Below, in pieces: positions 10,880 through 22,399 of a stretch of DNA of 64,000 bases. The stretch spans positions 12,894,491 through 12,958,490 of the forward strand of contig CM055113.1 in NCBI GenBank assembly GCA_029204225.1. Reading direction: 5' to 3'. The notes beneath the pieces are model-generated. The model worked only from the letters and a program-made list of their open reading frames with translations, had not been told where the DNA came from and made no database searches. Origin of the DNA: Diphasiastrum complanatum (taxonomy: Eukaryota > Streptophyta > Lycopodiopsida > Lycopodiales > Lycopodiaceae). The translations under genes were made by a program, and so were the position numbers. Positions within the stretch are counted from its first letter, which is position 1. Each line of letters opens with the position of its first letter.

Positions 10880-12090
10880 TTTTTTCTCTCTCTTGGCACG
10901 TGAGAGGGTCCCCCACATGGGCTTGCATGCTTCAAATGTCATTTAATATTCTCATAATCTTTTCTAGATTTTATGAAAATATTTTATTGTAGGATTTTAC
11001 ATAAAATATATATTTTTAATATGATGAAATATAAAAAAAATCAATTCAAAGATTATTATGGTAGTATTTCATTGTTAAAACTAGTTTTATATTGTTATAA
11101 ATTTTATTTTTCTTGAGATTTGACATACAAGACAAAATCATGAGATAAGAAATAGTACATATTATTATTAAACAAGTAATTTGACAAGTTATTTAAGATT
11201 TTATGACAACATTTAGTTTATTAATAATCTAGGTGTCATAAATTTGATATAATTTGATGACATAATTATATGGTCAAATAGAAAATTTTTGCTTTTGTCA
11301 TGTGGTCTCTAAAATGGTTGCATGGGGTCATTTAGATTCATGATCAAAAGCATTTATGTTATATTGAGGACCTTAGTGATATATGACCTATATGATATAT
11401 CTCTTTAATTGCTGGTGTGTGACCTATATAACCTTATATGAAATCATAGTAATTAGTTGAAATATCATTTAGCATTGTAATAAAGATGCTGATCAATGGT
11501 GTGCTATCTAATATATGATTGATTGACATTGTCCAATTGCTCGTCTTTTCTTTTCGATTTGAGGAACATCATCTTGCATACAAAGCAACCATAGATAGAA
11601 AGGGCGAATGCATATTGCTTGTCATGAGATACCATGGCACACTAGGCCAATCCAAAGAGATTTATCCTTAACTAACTCGAGCCAAGTATTAATTAATCAA
11701 ATGAGTGATTGAGTGGGCAATGAATCAATTGATTATATGACTGATTGTTTGAATTTGATCATTCCATCTTGAAAGAAATATTGAGTGACATCATCACTCA
11801 TTGTGGACAAGAGTTCAAACTGAGAGCTTCAAACATTGACTGTTATGTGGTCTTTGTATTAGTTGAGATAGGCCTGCGCGCAATATCTACTGATGTCTTA
11901 CATTTGTCAGTATGAATCTCATTTTGATTGCTCGTCATGTGTTGCCCCACCCAAGCAATTTTCTTGATAGCAATGTTACTAGAATATTATATTTACATTA
12001 AGCATAAGTAGAATATACATGAATTAGATATTGGCATGTCTTTAACAAATTATATTATATTTTTTCAGTACATACGATTTCATAATGATT
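10880..12090. other. AT-rich stretch without recognised genes
   Basis: About 1.2 kb of AT-rich sequence with no coherent reading frame. It lies upstream of the CACTA-like remnant and may hold that element's terminal region, but no terminal inverted repeat could be located by eye. Confidence 0.4.
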
Positions 12091-12130
12091 ACTTATGATG
12101 TGGTATAGAGTAGCTGGCTATAGTGTGTAT

Positions 12131-12860
12131 ATGACATCGACGATGTCATCATCATCAGATAGCGATTCATCTCATGATCGCAATAGCAGGTATATATTGT
12201 TATTGATATTGACATCAATTGCACTTTATTTGTTATTTAAATATGAGTGTATAATTTTTCTTGCAAATTTATTCTTACAATGACATTTGATTGGAATTAT
12301 GAATTCTAGGAAAATTATTGTACCTCCACGTGATTTAGAGAAAGAAAAAAGAATTGAGCTCTATCACAGAAAAAAGGAGCAAGCAAGACTAAAGTACAAT
12401 GAACAACTATTGACTGGTTCATCTTCAAGCTCTTCCATCAGTCGACGTAGACCGTCTATTGATCCATTACATGTATGTATATTGATTTATGTCATAATTT
12501 TTTTATTTGTAGTAGTGATGTACTCCGATTTGGTTGAAGATTGTGATATAATATATTGCTCTTTGGAAAGCCAAGACACCACTCCATCACAAATGAAGGT
12601 TGCAAATGCACTAAATGTACAAAGACTATTTTGTCACATAGTAAAATTCGTCACATGTTAGAATTTGTCAATTTTCACTTGAATGACACTGAAAGAATTT
12701 GTGCAATTTGCAATTGGATTATTGGACTAGTTTCAACCAGAATATGATGAGAGGATACCATCTACATGCACACAATGCAAAGGCCTTAGGATTCGGACAA
12801 GGAGGATTGTCAACAATCATATTTGGACCAATGGAGTGCACACATAGAATCTAAGAGTAA
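12131..12860 (+). pseudogene. possible CACTA-like transposase-associated exons
   Basis: Short coding stretches that look like exons. MSSSSDSDSSHDRNSR ends at a GTATAT donor (about 12190). After a possible acceptor (AATTCTAG, near 12309) comes a charged segment, KIIVPPRDLEKEKRIELYH, then a Ser run to about 12472 with a GTATGT donor. Further on, two Cys-rich stretches each follow a C-x-C-x2-C or C-x2-C pattern and then Arg and His: CKCTKCTKTILSHSK (about 12598-12642) and STCTQCKGLRIRTRR (about 12762-12806). Such Cys/His stretches occur near the N-terminus of CACTA (En/Spm) transposases. A transposase N-terminus lies further on at 15.3 kb. Splicing is inferred and the whole assignment is tentative. 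Confidence 0.4.
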
Positions 12861-12977
12861 GAGAGGTAAACTCTTTAAAGCGTTTTTTGAAAATGTTTTA
12901 ATCTTTGACCCTTATGACACTTCAAGTATAGTTTGGCCAATAAATATTTAGCGATAGGATGAGTGCCACAATACTTT

Positions 12978-13143
12978 GAAGTTAATCTCTCACTTGCTTC
13001 TAAAAGGAAAAATCCAAATAGAATATTTAGATGAAGTTAATATCTCACTTGCTTCTAAAAGGAAAAATCCAAATAGAATGATTAGATGAAGTTAATCTCT
13101 CACTTGCTTCTAAAAGAAAAAAATCCAAATAGAATGATTAGAT
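12978..13143. repeat. 55-bp tandem repeat, three copies
   Basis: Three head-to-tail units start at 12978, 13033 and 13088, each beginning GAAGTTAAT and ending near TTAGAT, with only a few substitutions and one inserted base in the third. Confidence 0.95.
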
Positions 13144-13194
13144 GTAGTTAATCTTGATTTCCATATTCAATCACCCATAATAGACTCATTCACG

Positions 13195-13313
<119 letters not shown>

Positions 13314-13568
13314 ATAAAAGAGTTAAAGGTCACCAACACTCCCAATTCTAGGAAGGTGTGTAGTCTTTGTTTTCTTTCGATAAAGGCGTGGTTCAAATGT
13401 TTTTTGTTGGAAGATGAGTTCCACAAAAAAGCCCAAACTCCGCAGGGAGGGAGCATGTGGTGACATTTTGGAGTAGGATATAATCGTGTGGTTCGGGAGT
13501 TTTGATTAGCACTCTATAATGTTCTCTCTGTTTTTCTCTTCATGTGTGTTTAGGGTCGGTGTGGGTGG

Positions 13569-13606
13569 GTGTGTGTGTGTGTGTTTGTGTGTTTGTGTGT
13601 GTGTTT
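13569..13606. repeat. (GT)n microsatellite, imperfect
   Basis: GT dinucleotides interrupted by TTT steps. Confidence 0.9.
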
Positions 13607-13654
13607 CATGCTACTGGTTTACGGTTTGTGTTATATATTAATTTATGTTCCATG

Positions 13655-13777
<123 letters not shown>

Positions 13778-13804
13778 AACTGATACATCTAACATTTTCA
13801 ACTT

Positions 13805-14842
13805 TTGCAAAAGAAGGAACATAAGTTGGTTTCAAGAAAAAGAGTTACAAGAGAGATCGAGAATATTATTGATAGGATAAATCACATGAATATTGATTTT
13901 GGATCATCATTGGCCTTAGATGATGCTCTTGTTGATGATGACCCCTTTCATGATATAATTAGCTCATCAATGTCTTGTGATTCAATCCATGTCTCCAAAT
14001 CTCTAGAACGTTCTTACCACCCAACCACACCTATCCTAGATGTTGCACATGAGTCCTCCACGATACTCCACGTGGATTCCACAAACTTGACCACCCCTTT
14101 TAAAAAGAGAACATGTATTGGACGTATTATGAATAGTTTGAAAGATAATTGCAAATTACTACGCACTGTTGATATGTCAAAAGACATTCTAGGTTCTTTG
14201 TCTGACCTTCCTCTTCCACCTAGCTTGCAACCATAAGTAAAAGCTTTCATTAGAAGTAGATATTCGTGTTGGCCACTCCAATCACCATTACCATTAGATG
14301 GGACACCATTTACGTATTGGGGTCGAATGTACATGATCATGCCTAGTGAACACTTTCATGAGGCTGGTTTGGGCCTTTTTGTATTGAGTAGTATTGAGGT
14401 CCCTCTAAATAGTGTTTTGACATTGATGCCATATGCAGGACCTCAATACAATTGGGGTGATTGGCATGCTTTGTGTCGTCACCAATGGAGGATGCAAGTA
14501 CATGGCTTGAATTCAAATGTTTGTTTTTTAGAGGAGCAACAAATGCAAGGAGGCAACATCTCAAGAGCAAATCGTACATACATTGATGGACGTCCAGATG
14601 TGCATGGAAACATTGTTGCATATATAAATAGTTCCATTGGCCACCCAATTGACGAATTGACGAATTGTGATTTTGAAGAATGCACCAATGGAAAAGAAGA
14701 ATATTTTACTAGGAATGTAAAGGGCACTTATGTAATGGTCTGTGCCACTAGATCTATCAAGTTTGGGGAGGAATTGTTCATCAAGTATAGTTTCAACCGT
14801 CCTCTACCCAAATGTTTGCAAAAGACAATAAGTCAAATGTGA
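13805..14842 (+). pseudogene. SET-domain protein ORF with one in-frame stop
   Basis: One frame runs from 13805 to the TGA at 14842 and is broken only by a TAA at 14234-14236; sequence on both sides stays in phase. Residues 1-143 are low-complexity and unrecognised. Downstream the protein looks like a SET domain: EAGLGLFVLSSI (about 14359), an insert, then YIDGRPDVHGNIVAYINSS, NCDFEE, and ATRSIKFGEELFIKYSF (about 14748). These correspond to the GxGxF start, the NHSC-like region (here NSS) and the GEEL...Y end of SET methyltransferases. The NHSC box is altered and no post-SET cysteines are visible, so catalytic activity is doubtful. It sits between CACTA-like pieces and may be a captured host gene. 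The stop could be a nonsense mutation or lie in an unrecognised intron. Confidence 0.6.
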
Positions 14843-14929
14843 AAATTTAAATTTCGTTCATATGTAGAGATGTATAATCCATGCATCTTGATTGTATTTG
14901 GTTTGTGTCATTAAATATGTCAAATGTTA

Positions 14930-15225
14930 GGAGCATTATTCGTCAAACATTATTCGTCATTTGCCTAGATGTTTACATAAGATAATAAGTGAAAGCTAAT
15001 GAATGTGACATTCATAAATATGTAAATATGTAGAAGCGTGCAATTCTTTGAGTTCATTGAATGTTAACAATTAGAAAAGACAAATTTGTCTAATAGATAC
15101 ATTGGTATGTTCATACTTTTTAAACTAAGAGGTTATTTATATTCATATGCAACATTTAGATCTATCAAGTATTGGGAGGAAATGTTTATCAAGCATTGTT
15201 TCAACCTACTTCTTGTTATTTTGAT
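14930..15225 (+). repeat. decayed duplicates of the SET-domain C-terminus
   Basis: Bases 14955-14990 (CCTAGATGTTTACATAAGA...) copy the last codons of the SET ORF (CCCAAATGTTTGCAAAAGA... near 14808). Bases 15155-15225 encode RSIKYWEEMFIKHCFN, matching RSIKFGEELFIKYSFN of the SET ORF. At least two partial extra copies of the tail therefore follow the gene in direct orientation. Confidence 0.75.
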
Positions 15226-15289
15226 ATATAGGATTCTTCATCCTCATTTAGTGTTGGAGACAAAAATCCTCGTAATGGTCGACGTAGAT

Positions 15290-15713
15290 GACGAATGCAA
15301 TACAACGGTCCTCATATAAAGCAATTACCTCGTCGTCTACGTCAAGGCTTAAAAGAGATGATGAAAATTAATGAGCGCATTAATCAAGAGACTAATGCAT
15401 TTGAATCTAGCTCATCTAGATCTACTTCTTCGCAAACAAGTTCCAACGATGAAAATGAGCTTCCAATGAATAATGAATTTGAAGTCATGGGAGACATGTT
15501 GGATGATATGTACGAGAACAATAGTGCAGCTAGACACAATGAACAAGATGAGGAGGCACTTTTGTCTAAAGAAGAAAAGAAATTGCGAGAAGATTCAAAG
15601 ACCGCATTGTATCTTGGAACAAAGACATCTCATTTGACGACTTCATTACTTCTATCTCCATGGGAAACCCATATCTGGCACTTTTTTGGATTTAAGAAAA
15701 TTTGATACTTGCA
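15290..15713 (+). pseudogene. CACTA-like transposase N-terminus, truncated
   Basis: An acidic, Ser- and Glu-rich frame (ORF 15295-15705) contains MGDMLDDMYENN followed by KTALYLGTKTSHLTTSLLL. The LY-x-G-x-K...S-x-L...LL arrangement after an acidic region is what I know from the start of CACTA/En-Spm TNPD-type transposases. It ends where a minus-strand gypsy RT begins (about 15713), so the catalytic part is absent. Assignment is from pattern memory only. Confidence 0.45.
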
Positions 15714-17490
15714 ACATCATTCAAATACAATCTCCAATTGATCCAGTTGTTTTGTATCTGTGCTATGGACTCCAAGATTATCCGAGTAAATTTCAAGGAC
15801 TTTCTGTAAATAATCTTTAAAAGCAAATTGCATCACTCTTTGGAATGAACTTGGTGCATTACAGAGTCCAAATGGCATTACTTTATAAGCATAGGTTCCC
15901 TATTCTGTCGAATTAGATGTTTTGTGACGATCTGCGGGTGCAATCTTAACCTGATTGTAACCACTAAATCCATCCAGAAAACTATAGGCTTTCACTCCAG
16001 CAAAGCGATCCGAAATGCTTTCAATAAAAGGTAACGGGAAGTGATCCTTTCGCGTCACTTTATTCAAGGCCTTGAGATTCACACGAATTCTCAATTTCTC
16101 ATTCTTCTTAGGAACAATGACAATTGGTGAAACCCATTCGGTATGCTCGATCTCATAAATGAAATCGGTGTCAAGCAATTTCTGAAGCTCTTTCTTAATC
16201 AGATCCGCAACATTAGGATTACAGCGATAGAACTTTGTAACATTAGGTATTAATGGTATGGTGTATTCAATAACTGACGTCGGAATACCCTTGAGGTCTT
16301 TATAAGTCCATGCAAAACAATCTTGATACTTAATACGTAACATTTGTAGCACTTAAAACTATTCAGGATTAAGTTGTGATCCAACTTGTACAATCTTTTC
16401 TGGTTCTCCTGGTTCAGCAAGATTCATAGGTTGTGTCCTAGCTGGGCCATTGTAAACATCTTTCAATTCTAGCACTTATTCTTCGGGTTCACAATGTGTT
16501 TTTGGTAACATGATAACCGAATCATCCAGTGTATAGCATTTAAAATGTTCGGGCATATCATGTTGGACTATATCTGCTCGTTCTTTGTCAAAATGATTTG
16601 TCTTGGATATTTGCTTAGCCTTTTTAGCAAGAATTGATCATGGAAGTGATGACTTTCGAGAAGATAAACTCTTCTTCAAAGGTGAAAACTTCCTAGACGG
16701 TGATGTACTCTGACTTGCAAAATCATCCTTGACTTTTCCTTTGTCTTTATCTAGTAAGGGTGGCACATTTTCTGAATCAACCTTTTGAGGAGGATTTTTC
16801 CATTTCAGGACCGTATTATAATGTTGCATGGCTTGTTTCTTCGTCATTGAACCTGTGATCCTGTCTTTCTTCAATATAATTGCTTTTGGCGATTTTATTG
16901 TTGGTTCAACATGAATTTTACGCACTCCAAATATGGTTGAATCCATATGATTTAGAATCTGCTCATAAGTAAGTTCTACATTGTCATCATAAGTCAAGGC
17001 ATGACTCACATGAATGAGTTCATCTTCAATCGGATTTGGTATAGGCTCCGTTGATATCCAAGCTACATTCAACACATTCAATGGAAAAGTGATCGGTGTA
17101 TCCAAAGTTTGATCCAATAACAAAATCTCGTTCAAATCTGATTGATTATCTTGTTGACACATATAGCCTGATGTACAATCAATCGTTGCAAGTGCTTGAT
17201 TTCAGTTGACAGTAGCGGTTTGAGAATCGTAATGAGCTCCCAAATTTTTTACTAGTTGGTCACAATTATGATCCGTTGTTGATGAATCATCATCCTCTTT
17301 TTGAGCCACTGGTTTGATAGTCCAAGTTACAAGATCACCCTTGACTGCACGTTCATGCTTTTCAAAAGTGATTTTTCCGGTACCCCAGTTATGAATTACT
17401 TGCGCGACTCATAACCATGGGCATCCCAATAGGACTCGGTAGACATTTGGTGCTTCAGGTAAGTCCATTACTACATTGTCTGGACATGTT
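15714..17490 (-). pseudogene. Ty3/gypsy protease-RT fragment
   Basis: Minus strand. It begins near 17490 with a protease-end region (YRVLLGCPWL-like, then GTGKITFEKHERAVKGDLV), continues through a variable linker (17162-16638, with KWKNPPQKVDSENVPPLLDK), a connecting stretch, and RT from 16352 (CFAWTYKDLKGIP, SPIVIVPKKNEKLRI, FLDGFSGYNQVKIAP). It ends near 15714 after MPFGLCNAPSSFQR and YSDNLGVHS. The catalytic box reads YSDN instead of YxDD, so the enzyme would be inactive. RNase H and integrase are absent: the element is cut off at the junction with the CACTA-like piece. Confidence 0.88.
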
Positions 17491-18400
17491 CGATACAGAT
17501 GAATGATTTATGTGTCCTACATGATGATACCATAGTAATACTTTATTGACAAGAACAGAAGTTTTCAAGGCTTGACTAGAATCAAGATAACAATGTGCCA
17601 ATCTATATAAATATCCATGTTTCTTGCCAAGTGCAAGGATCTTATTACTCCTATCGATAATTCTACATTGATCATACTCAAACTCTACCTTATGATCTAA
17701 ATCTGTAATTCTACTTACTGATAACAGATTTGTAGAGAGTTTAGAAACATACAAGACTTTTGACAGTAGTTTGAATTGATCATGCTGGAACCTTAATCTT
17801 ATAGTACCTTCACCTTCGATAGTGTGAGTCTATCATCACCAAGATGAACATACTTCTTTGTGTTGTAAGGCATATAGGAATGGAAAATCTCACGATGATT
17901 GGTCATATGTTGAGTAGCTCCAGAATTCAAAAATCTCGAATCATTCGAATTCATGTTTTTGTCTTTGACCATAAAAGTGCCTTCGTCCATTTCGACTTCA
18001 GAAGATGTTGTAACTGTATTTGCTTGTTGATCAGGTTGCTTGGCTGCATTCTTAGCTTTGAAAAATTCAGCAATCTTGGATCTCATGATTATTGTGTTTG
18101 CAATACCTACAAAACATCTTCTTCTTCGACAAATTTGGATTCGATGATTGTTCTTGACTTTGTGTCTATTTCTGATTCAATGCAGAATACTTGGAGCTTT
18201 TTTGTTTCTACCATTTTGAGCCCTTGTTGACATATATAACATGAGATGAAGAGGTGGATGAAGTGTCTTAACTTCTTCGATTATCTTCTTGCAGATATTA
18301 ATTTGATTCAATAACTTTGTAGAGCTTTGTTTTAGCTTTAATTTGCACCAATTTTCAAGCCATTTGGATAAGAGATGCAAAAGTTATTGCACTTTTTCCA
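17455..18400 (-). pseudogene. Ty1/copia gag-protease-preintegrase fragment
   Basis: Minus strand. From 18380 a gag-like Lys-rich stretch, then the copia protease region (SRFLNSGATQHMTNHREIF near 17940-17880), then the pre-integrase region (LSTNLLSVSRITDLDHK, LWYHHVGHINHSSVSN) ending about 17490. Here it runs without a gap into gypsy protease sequence of the same strand. The integrase core and RT are missing. Protease Asp is replaced by Asn (NSGAT for DSGAT). Confidence 0.82.
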
Positions 18401-18640
18401 AAAGTTGTCAAAATAGGTGACTAGAATTTTGCGTTCGCTTTTTGAATTTTCTGATTTGACTTGTTTAATTTCTAGTTTCTTTCCGTAGAATTTTAGAGCA
18501 TTGTCTTAGCTTTGATCTGATCCATATAGCAGGTCATTTGGATGTATCCAAAAAGTTGTGACAATTCTTGATTCCTAGCTCTAGTTTTGTTAGTTCCTTT
18601 CTTCAAAATTTTCAGTCCTGTTCTGTTGTTAATTTGACCT
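18401..18640. other. gap without recognised feature
   Basis: T-rich sequence between the copia and chromovirus fragments; it could be LTR remnant. No primer-binding site was found. Confidence 0.3.
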
Positions 18641-18654
18641 ATTAAACCACATTC

Positions 18655-19552
18655 GATTATTTAGACTTTATGGACTGACAAGTGATATAGTTAGTGATAG
18701 AGATCCTAAGTCTGCAGGTCACTTTTGATCAGCTGTATTCCATAAGCTTGAAACCTCGCTTAGTTTTAGTTCTTCGATCATCCCGAATCAGATGGCCAGA
18801 CTGAGAGAACTAATCAGACTATGGAAGATATGTTGAGAACTTATGTGTTTCACAGGCAAACTCAGTGGGAAGATTATATTTCTTTGATTGAGTTTGCTTA
18901 TAATAGTAAGAAACATTCTGCTACTGGTTATCGTCCGTTTATGCTGATGTACGGTTTTCAACCTGGATCTCCGGTAAATGTGGTGACAAAGTTTGTTAAG
19001 ATCCAGAAAGTTGCAGATTTCTTGCATGATATGTGTGAAATGTTGCAAGTGGCCCGTGATTGTATCCGGAGTGCTCAAGATAGAGCTAAGCACTATGCCG
19101 ATCTTAAGAGGTCTCCCAGAGATTTTAAAGTTGATGACTGGGTATATCTTAGAATACCTAAAGATTCTAAGACTATCAATACAGGGAAGCATTATAAATT
19201 GTCTACGAAATATTGTGGACTATTTCGGATTATAAAGAAAATTGGTTCTTTAGCTTACAAACTAGATCTTCAGAACAAGACTACAGCTCACCCAGTGTTT
19301 CATGTAAGCCGATTGAAATTAAGCTTGCATGAAGGTGAAGTAGTTGGTTCAGAGGAGAATCTTACCCATTTGGAGGACTCATCGCTTAGTGTTCTTTTGG
19401 AACCTAAAATGGTACTCAGAACCATAGATGAACAATTGAGAAATTGTTCTATCTCTGAGTGCTTGATCAGGTGGAAGGGTCAGACTGAGGATGATGATTC
19501 ATGGGAAAGGGTCGAAAGCATAAAATTTTTTTTTCCTAGTTTTCATTTCTAG
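18655..19552 (+). pseudogene. Ty3/gypsy chromovirus integrase with chromodomain, truncated
   Basis: Plus strand. An integrase core piece (LTSDIVSDRDPKSAGHF then a stop) starts near 18665. After a one-base frameshift near 18780 the open frame reads HPESDGQTERTNQT, then the integrase C-terminal region (YHPVFHVSRLK-like, here AHPVFHVSRLKLS), and ends with a chromodomain: ECLIRWKGQTEDDDSWERV (about 19460-19520). Chromodomains at the integrase C-terminus define chromoviruses, where they are thought to guide insertion into heterochromatin. RT and the first part of integrase are missing. A purine tract and an LTR follow. Confidence 0.9.
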
Positions 19553-19566
19553 AGATAGAAATGGTT

Positions 19567-19940
19567 TAAGGGGAAAATAATGTTATGTCCATGTCATGTA
19601 CAAGAGAATCAGAATTATTCCTGCTGTGGATAGTCGGTCACTCCAGTTGTATGTGGTTATTAGTTATGCTACGTCATTTCGAACGTGGTCGTATTAAATA
19701 ATTAATAATCATATGAGGGCCCAGATCTATAATTGGACATAGGAGCACATGCATGGCGAAGACTGCTTTAATACAAGAACAGGAGATTAATAGCTCAATA
19801 TAGGTGCATGGGATCCTAAAGGGAATATTTTCTCTCTCTAGAGGAGAATAAGTCTAGTGGAAACTCGTCCCTCCTCCTATTGTGAATTGTGATTCTTGAG
19901 CCAGTGTTTCCTCTCCTCTCTTGTGTTCTTCACTATGGCT
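19567..19940 (+). repeat. chromovirus polypurine tract and 3' LTR
   Basis: The purine run AAGGGGAAAATAA ends at 19580 and is followed by TGTTATGTCC, a usual chromovirus LTR start. The LTR end is not certain; it is placed near 19940 because the following sequence belongs to another remnant. Confidence 0.6.
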
Positions 19941-19954
19941 TGGGGGTAGATTGG

Positions 19955-20245
19955 TTACGTATTGACTAGCCTCTCCATATTGGTTGGGTGGTTCATGCTC
20001 CACAGGTGTCCTTTTGGTTTGCATGTGATTGCAATCTTGTAGATCTTCACTTGGTGGTTCTTACAATACCCATGCACAGTATTCATCGGTGCTGCATACC
20101 AAGTGCCATCTTTCTTGGATGCTAGTGTTGGGAGAACATAGGGTGGTGTTGTATTCCGGATGATGTGATCGATTTTTGCTTTTGGTTTCGGAGCTCGTGG
20201 TCTAACCTTAACCTTTGGCTTCATAGTAAACCTTGTATTGTACAA
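19955..20245 (-). pseudogene. degenerate retroelement-like ORF
   Basis: A 96-residue minus-strand frame, Lys- and Pro-rich at the start, with TLASKKDGTWYAAP, which weakly resembles the SKKDGTWR box of gypsy RT. Nothing else supports the match. It lies downstream of the minus-strand LTR at 21.6-22.4 kb and its motif-rich leader. Confidence 0.25.
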
Positions 20246-20514
20246 ATGTCATGCGTTTGACGAGTCAACCGGTTTTTTTTTTTTAATTTTGTGAAAAACA
20301 TTTGCAATGGAAGCAAAACTTAAGAGTTGAAGTGTTGAAGTGCTTCTCTCTCACTTGAAAAAAATTCACAATTTTATTTTCAAAATTCTGACAATTCTGA
20401 CCCATCTCCACTAATTTGATCATAACTTTTTCAATATTGATCCAAATCAAACAAATTCAGTACCTCTGAAAATCTAACAACAAGCTCTAGATCTGATGCA
20501 GATCTTTCTACTAA

Positions 20515-21320
20515 TCTAGTCTGCGAGGGTTCTCTTCTGCGAGGGTTGGCTGTGCGATGGTTCTTTAGTTATTTTTGCAGGTAAAAAACTTGATATCTTT
20601 CAGATCTCTGGGAAGTAACTCTCACAAGGCTCACAATAGCTGAATCTGGGTCAGATCTCACTACAGAAATCTCTACGAGAGTTAACTCTCGCAAGAAGTG
20701 AAAATTTCATTGTCTACAAGGGTTCAAAACCACTTTTTTGGCTTGATCTTCACCAGATCTTCACACTAACTCTCACAAGCTTCATCACTGATGTAAATTG
20801 ACATTCTGAATCGATTGAGAGGGTCTACGAGAATTCTTACTTAAAGGATTTGCTGGATCTTCAGTTTTTAGTATTTTTTTTTGCACTTAAATCCAATTTT
20901 CTGCTCACTAGAATCAGACAAACTCTCGCAAGCCCTTCTGTGTCCTGGTCTCACTGAGATGGAACTTCAGATTTCTCTACGAGAGTTCTTGACCACTAGA
21001 ACTGAAAATTTTGCTGTCTGCGAGGGTTCACTAGTACTTTCCCATTTTTTTTTTATTGGAAACTCTCGCACAGGCACTTAGACATCAAACTAACTCTCGC
21101 AAGTTTCTCTGTGTCCTGGTCTCACTGAGATGGAACTTCAGAGGGCTCTGCGAGAGTTCTTATGAAGATTTGAATTTTTTTTTAGATTTTTTCAAGGGTT
21201 TTTTGGATTTTTTACAATTTTTCTCTGGTTTTTACAATCTGCTTGGAACTAACTCTTGTAGGCTTCTATGAAGGTCTAGGACAGTACCTTGGAGCTATTG
21301 CCAGTCATGCAAGGGTTAAT
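20515..21320. repeat. leader with recurring CTGCGAGGGTT / AACTCTCGCAAG motifs
   Basis: Over 800 bases the motif CTGCGAGGGTT occurs exactly at 20521, 20537 and 21018. AACTCTCGCAAG and close variants occur near 20684, 20921, 21060 and 21094, with further degenerate forms between. A 35-base segment around GGTCTCACTGAGATGG is also repeated (about 20938 and 21110). The motif recurs in the 24 kb spacer. Copies are irregularly spaced. Confidence 0.75.
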
Positions 21321-21603
21321 TCTCACTGATTTTGGAGATATAAAAATCTGATGAGATTTTGGACTTTTTTTCTCTCCAAAATACAGATTGGTGTATTTTT
21401 TTGGGTTTTTTGACTGATTGGTTTGGGTTTCAAGCCCTAAGAGGCTGTTCAAGGCCTCCTCTACCCTCTTACACCTCCTCCGCTAGCTGTGAACAGTCCA
21501 AATAAAAAAAAATACAGAAAACTAACTCTAAGATCCCAAAAATCTACCTAAAACTACTCTAAAACGCAAGAAAATATACAGCTAAACTAGTTAGTGGAAA
21601 TCT

Positions 21604-21622
21604 ATCCCTAGCATCGACGCCA
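21604..21622 (-). other. primer-binding site resembling tRNA-Asp
   Basis: One base after the LTR end on the minus strand lies TGGCGTCGATGCTAGGGAT. It resembles TGGCGCCGTTGCCGGGGA, the tRNA-Asp primer site of plant Tat/Athila-type gypsy elements, with four differences over 18 positions. It sets the orientation of the LTR as minus. Confidence 0.6.
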
Positions 21623-21623
21623 C

Positions 21624-22399
21624 TGTAGGGTCGAAGATCTCGCATAGTATAGCCCTCCCGCATATCAACAAGGGTTAGATCACTGGATAGGTACCTAACT
21701 ATGCATAGATGCTATTTTTAGTTAGTTTTCTACTTTCTCCCTTAATACTACTCACCACTAACACTACTCTCCCTTAAAACTACTCCTCTACACTGACATT
21801 CATCATGATTGTAGGTGAAAGGAAGAGGATGATTAGAAAAGATGGAGGGAAAAGATGATAGAAGAGAGAGATAGAGGGAGGGTGGAGATTAGCTCAAATG
21901 CACATTGTACTTGCTAAAGGAGAAACATAAACTACTAAAACCAAAAAGCATGAACTTGAAAGCAATAGAAAACAACAAGAGCAATAGCAAGCATTGAATT
22001 GCAGATGAGGATGCTTCTCTTCCAAAATTGGTAGAGTTTCCTCCTTTTCATTAAGCATCCAAATAGTGTACAAATGGTGTCTTTTTATAAAATGGGGAAG
22101 GCCCTTGCCCCTCAATCTTATTGGCTAATATTCACAATGATCCTATCCATTCATCTTGGACCCAACTTGATCCGAGAGTCCACAGAAAATACATTGGTAA
22201 TTACAAGATTCATGTGAGTCCCAATTTGGACCCAACTCTAAAAAATAATCTCTAAGTTTAAAAATGACTTTGGGCCTTTTACAACTTTACTTGCATGCTC
22301 ATTGGGCCATCGGGTTACACGCATAGGATGCCATGCCCTCGCAACACATTTTATTGAATGATTTTATTTATTTACACTTTGTTGGGAATACCCCCAACA
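21624..22399 (-). repeat. LTR A (gypsy-type, 5' LTR of a minus-strand element)
   Basis: On the minus strand it starts TGTTGGGGGTATTCCCAAC and ends CCTACA. It is homologous over its length to 32739-33553. Both copies contain the GAAGATCT...GTATAGCCCTCC block and the GGGGAAGGCCCTTGCCCC block. A primer site follows on the minus strand. Its upstream end abuts a plus-strand gypsy integrase without a target duplication, so the site has been rearranged. Confidence 0.82.

Noticed and set aside
15714-16352. Endogenous pararetrovirus RT
   Set aside because: The flanking protease and linker match the other gypsy copies in the window, and no movement or coat protein domain is present.
20515-21320. GCGAGGGTTC words as tRNA-type B boxes
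   Set aside because: They lack the full GGTTCGAANCC core and have no A box upstream at a proper distance.
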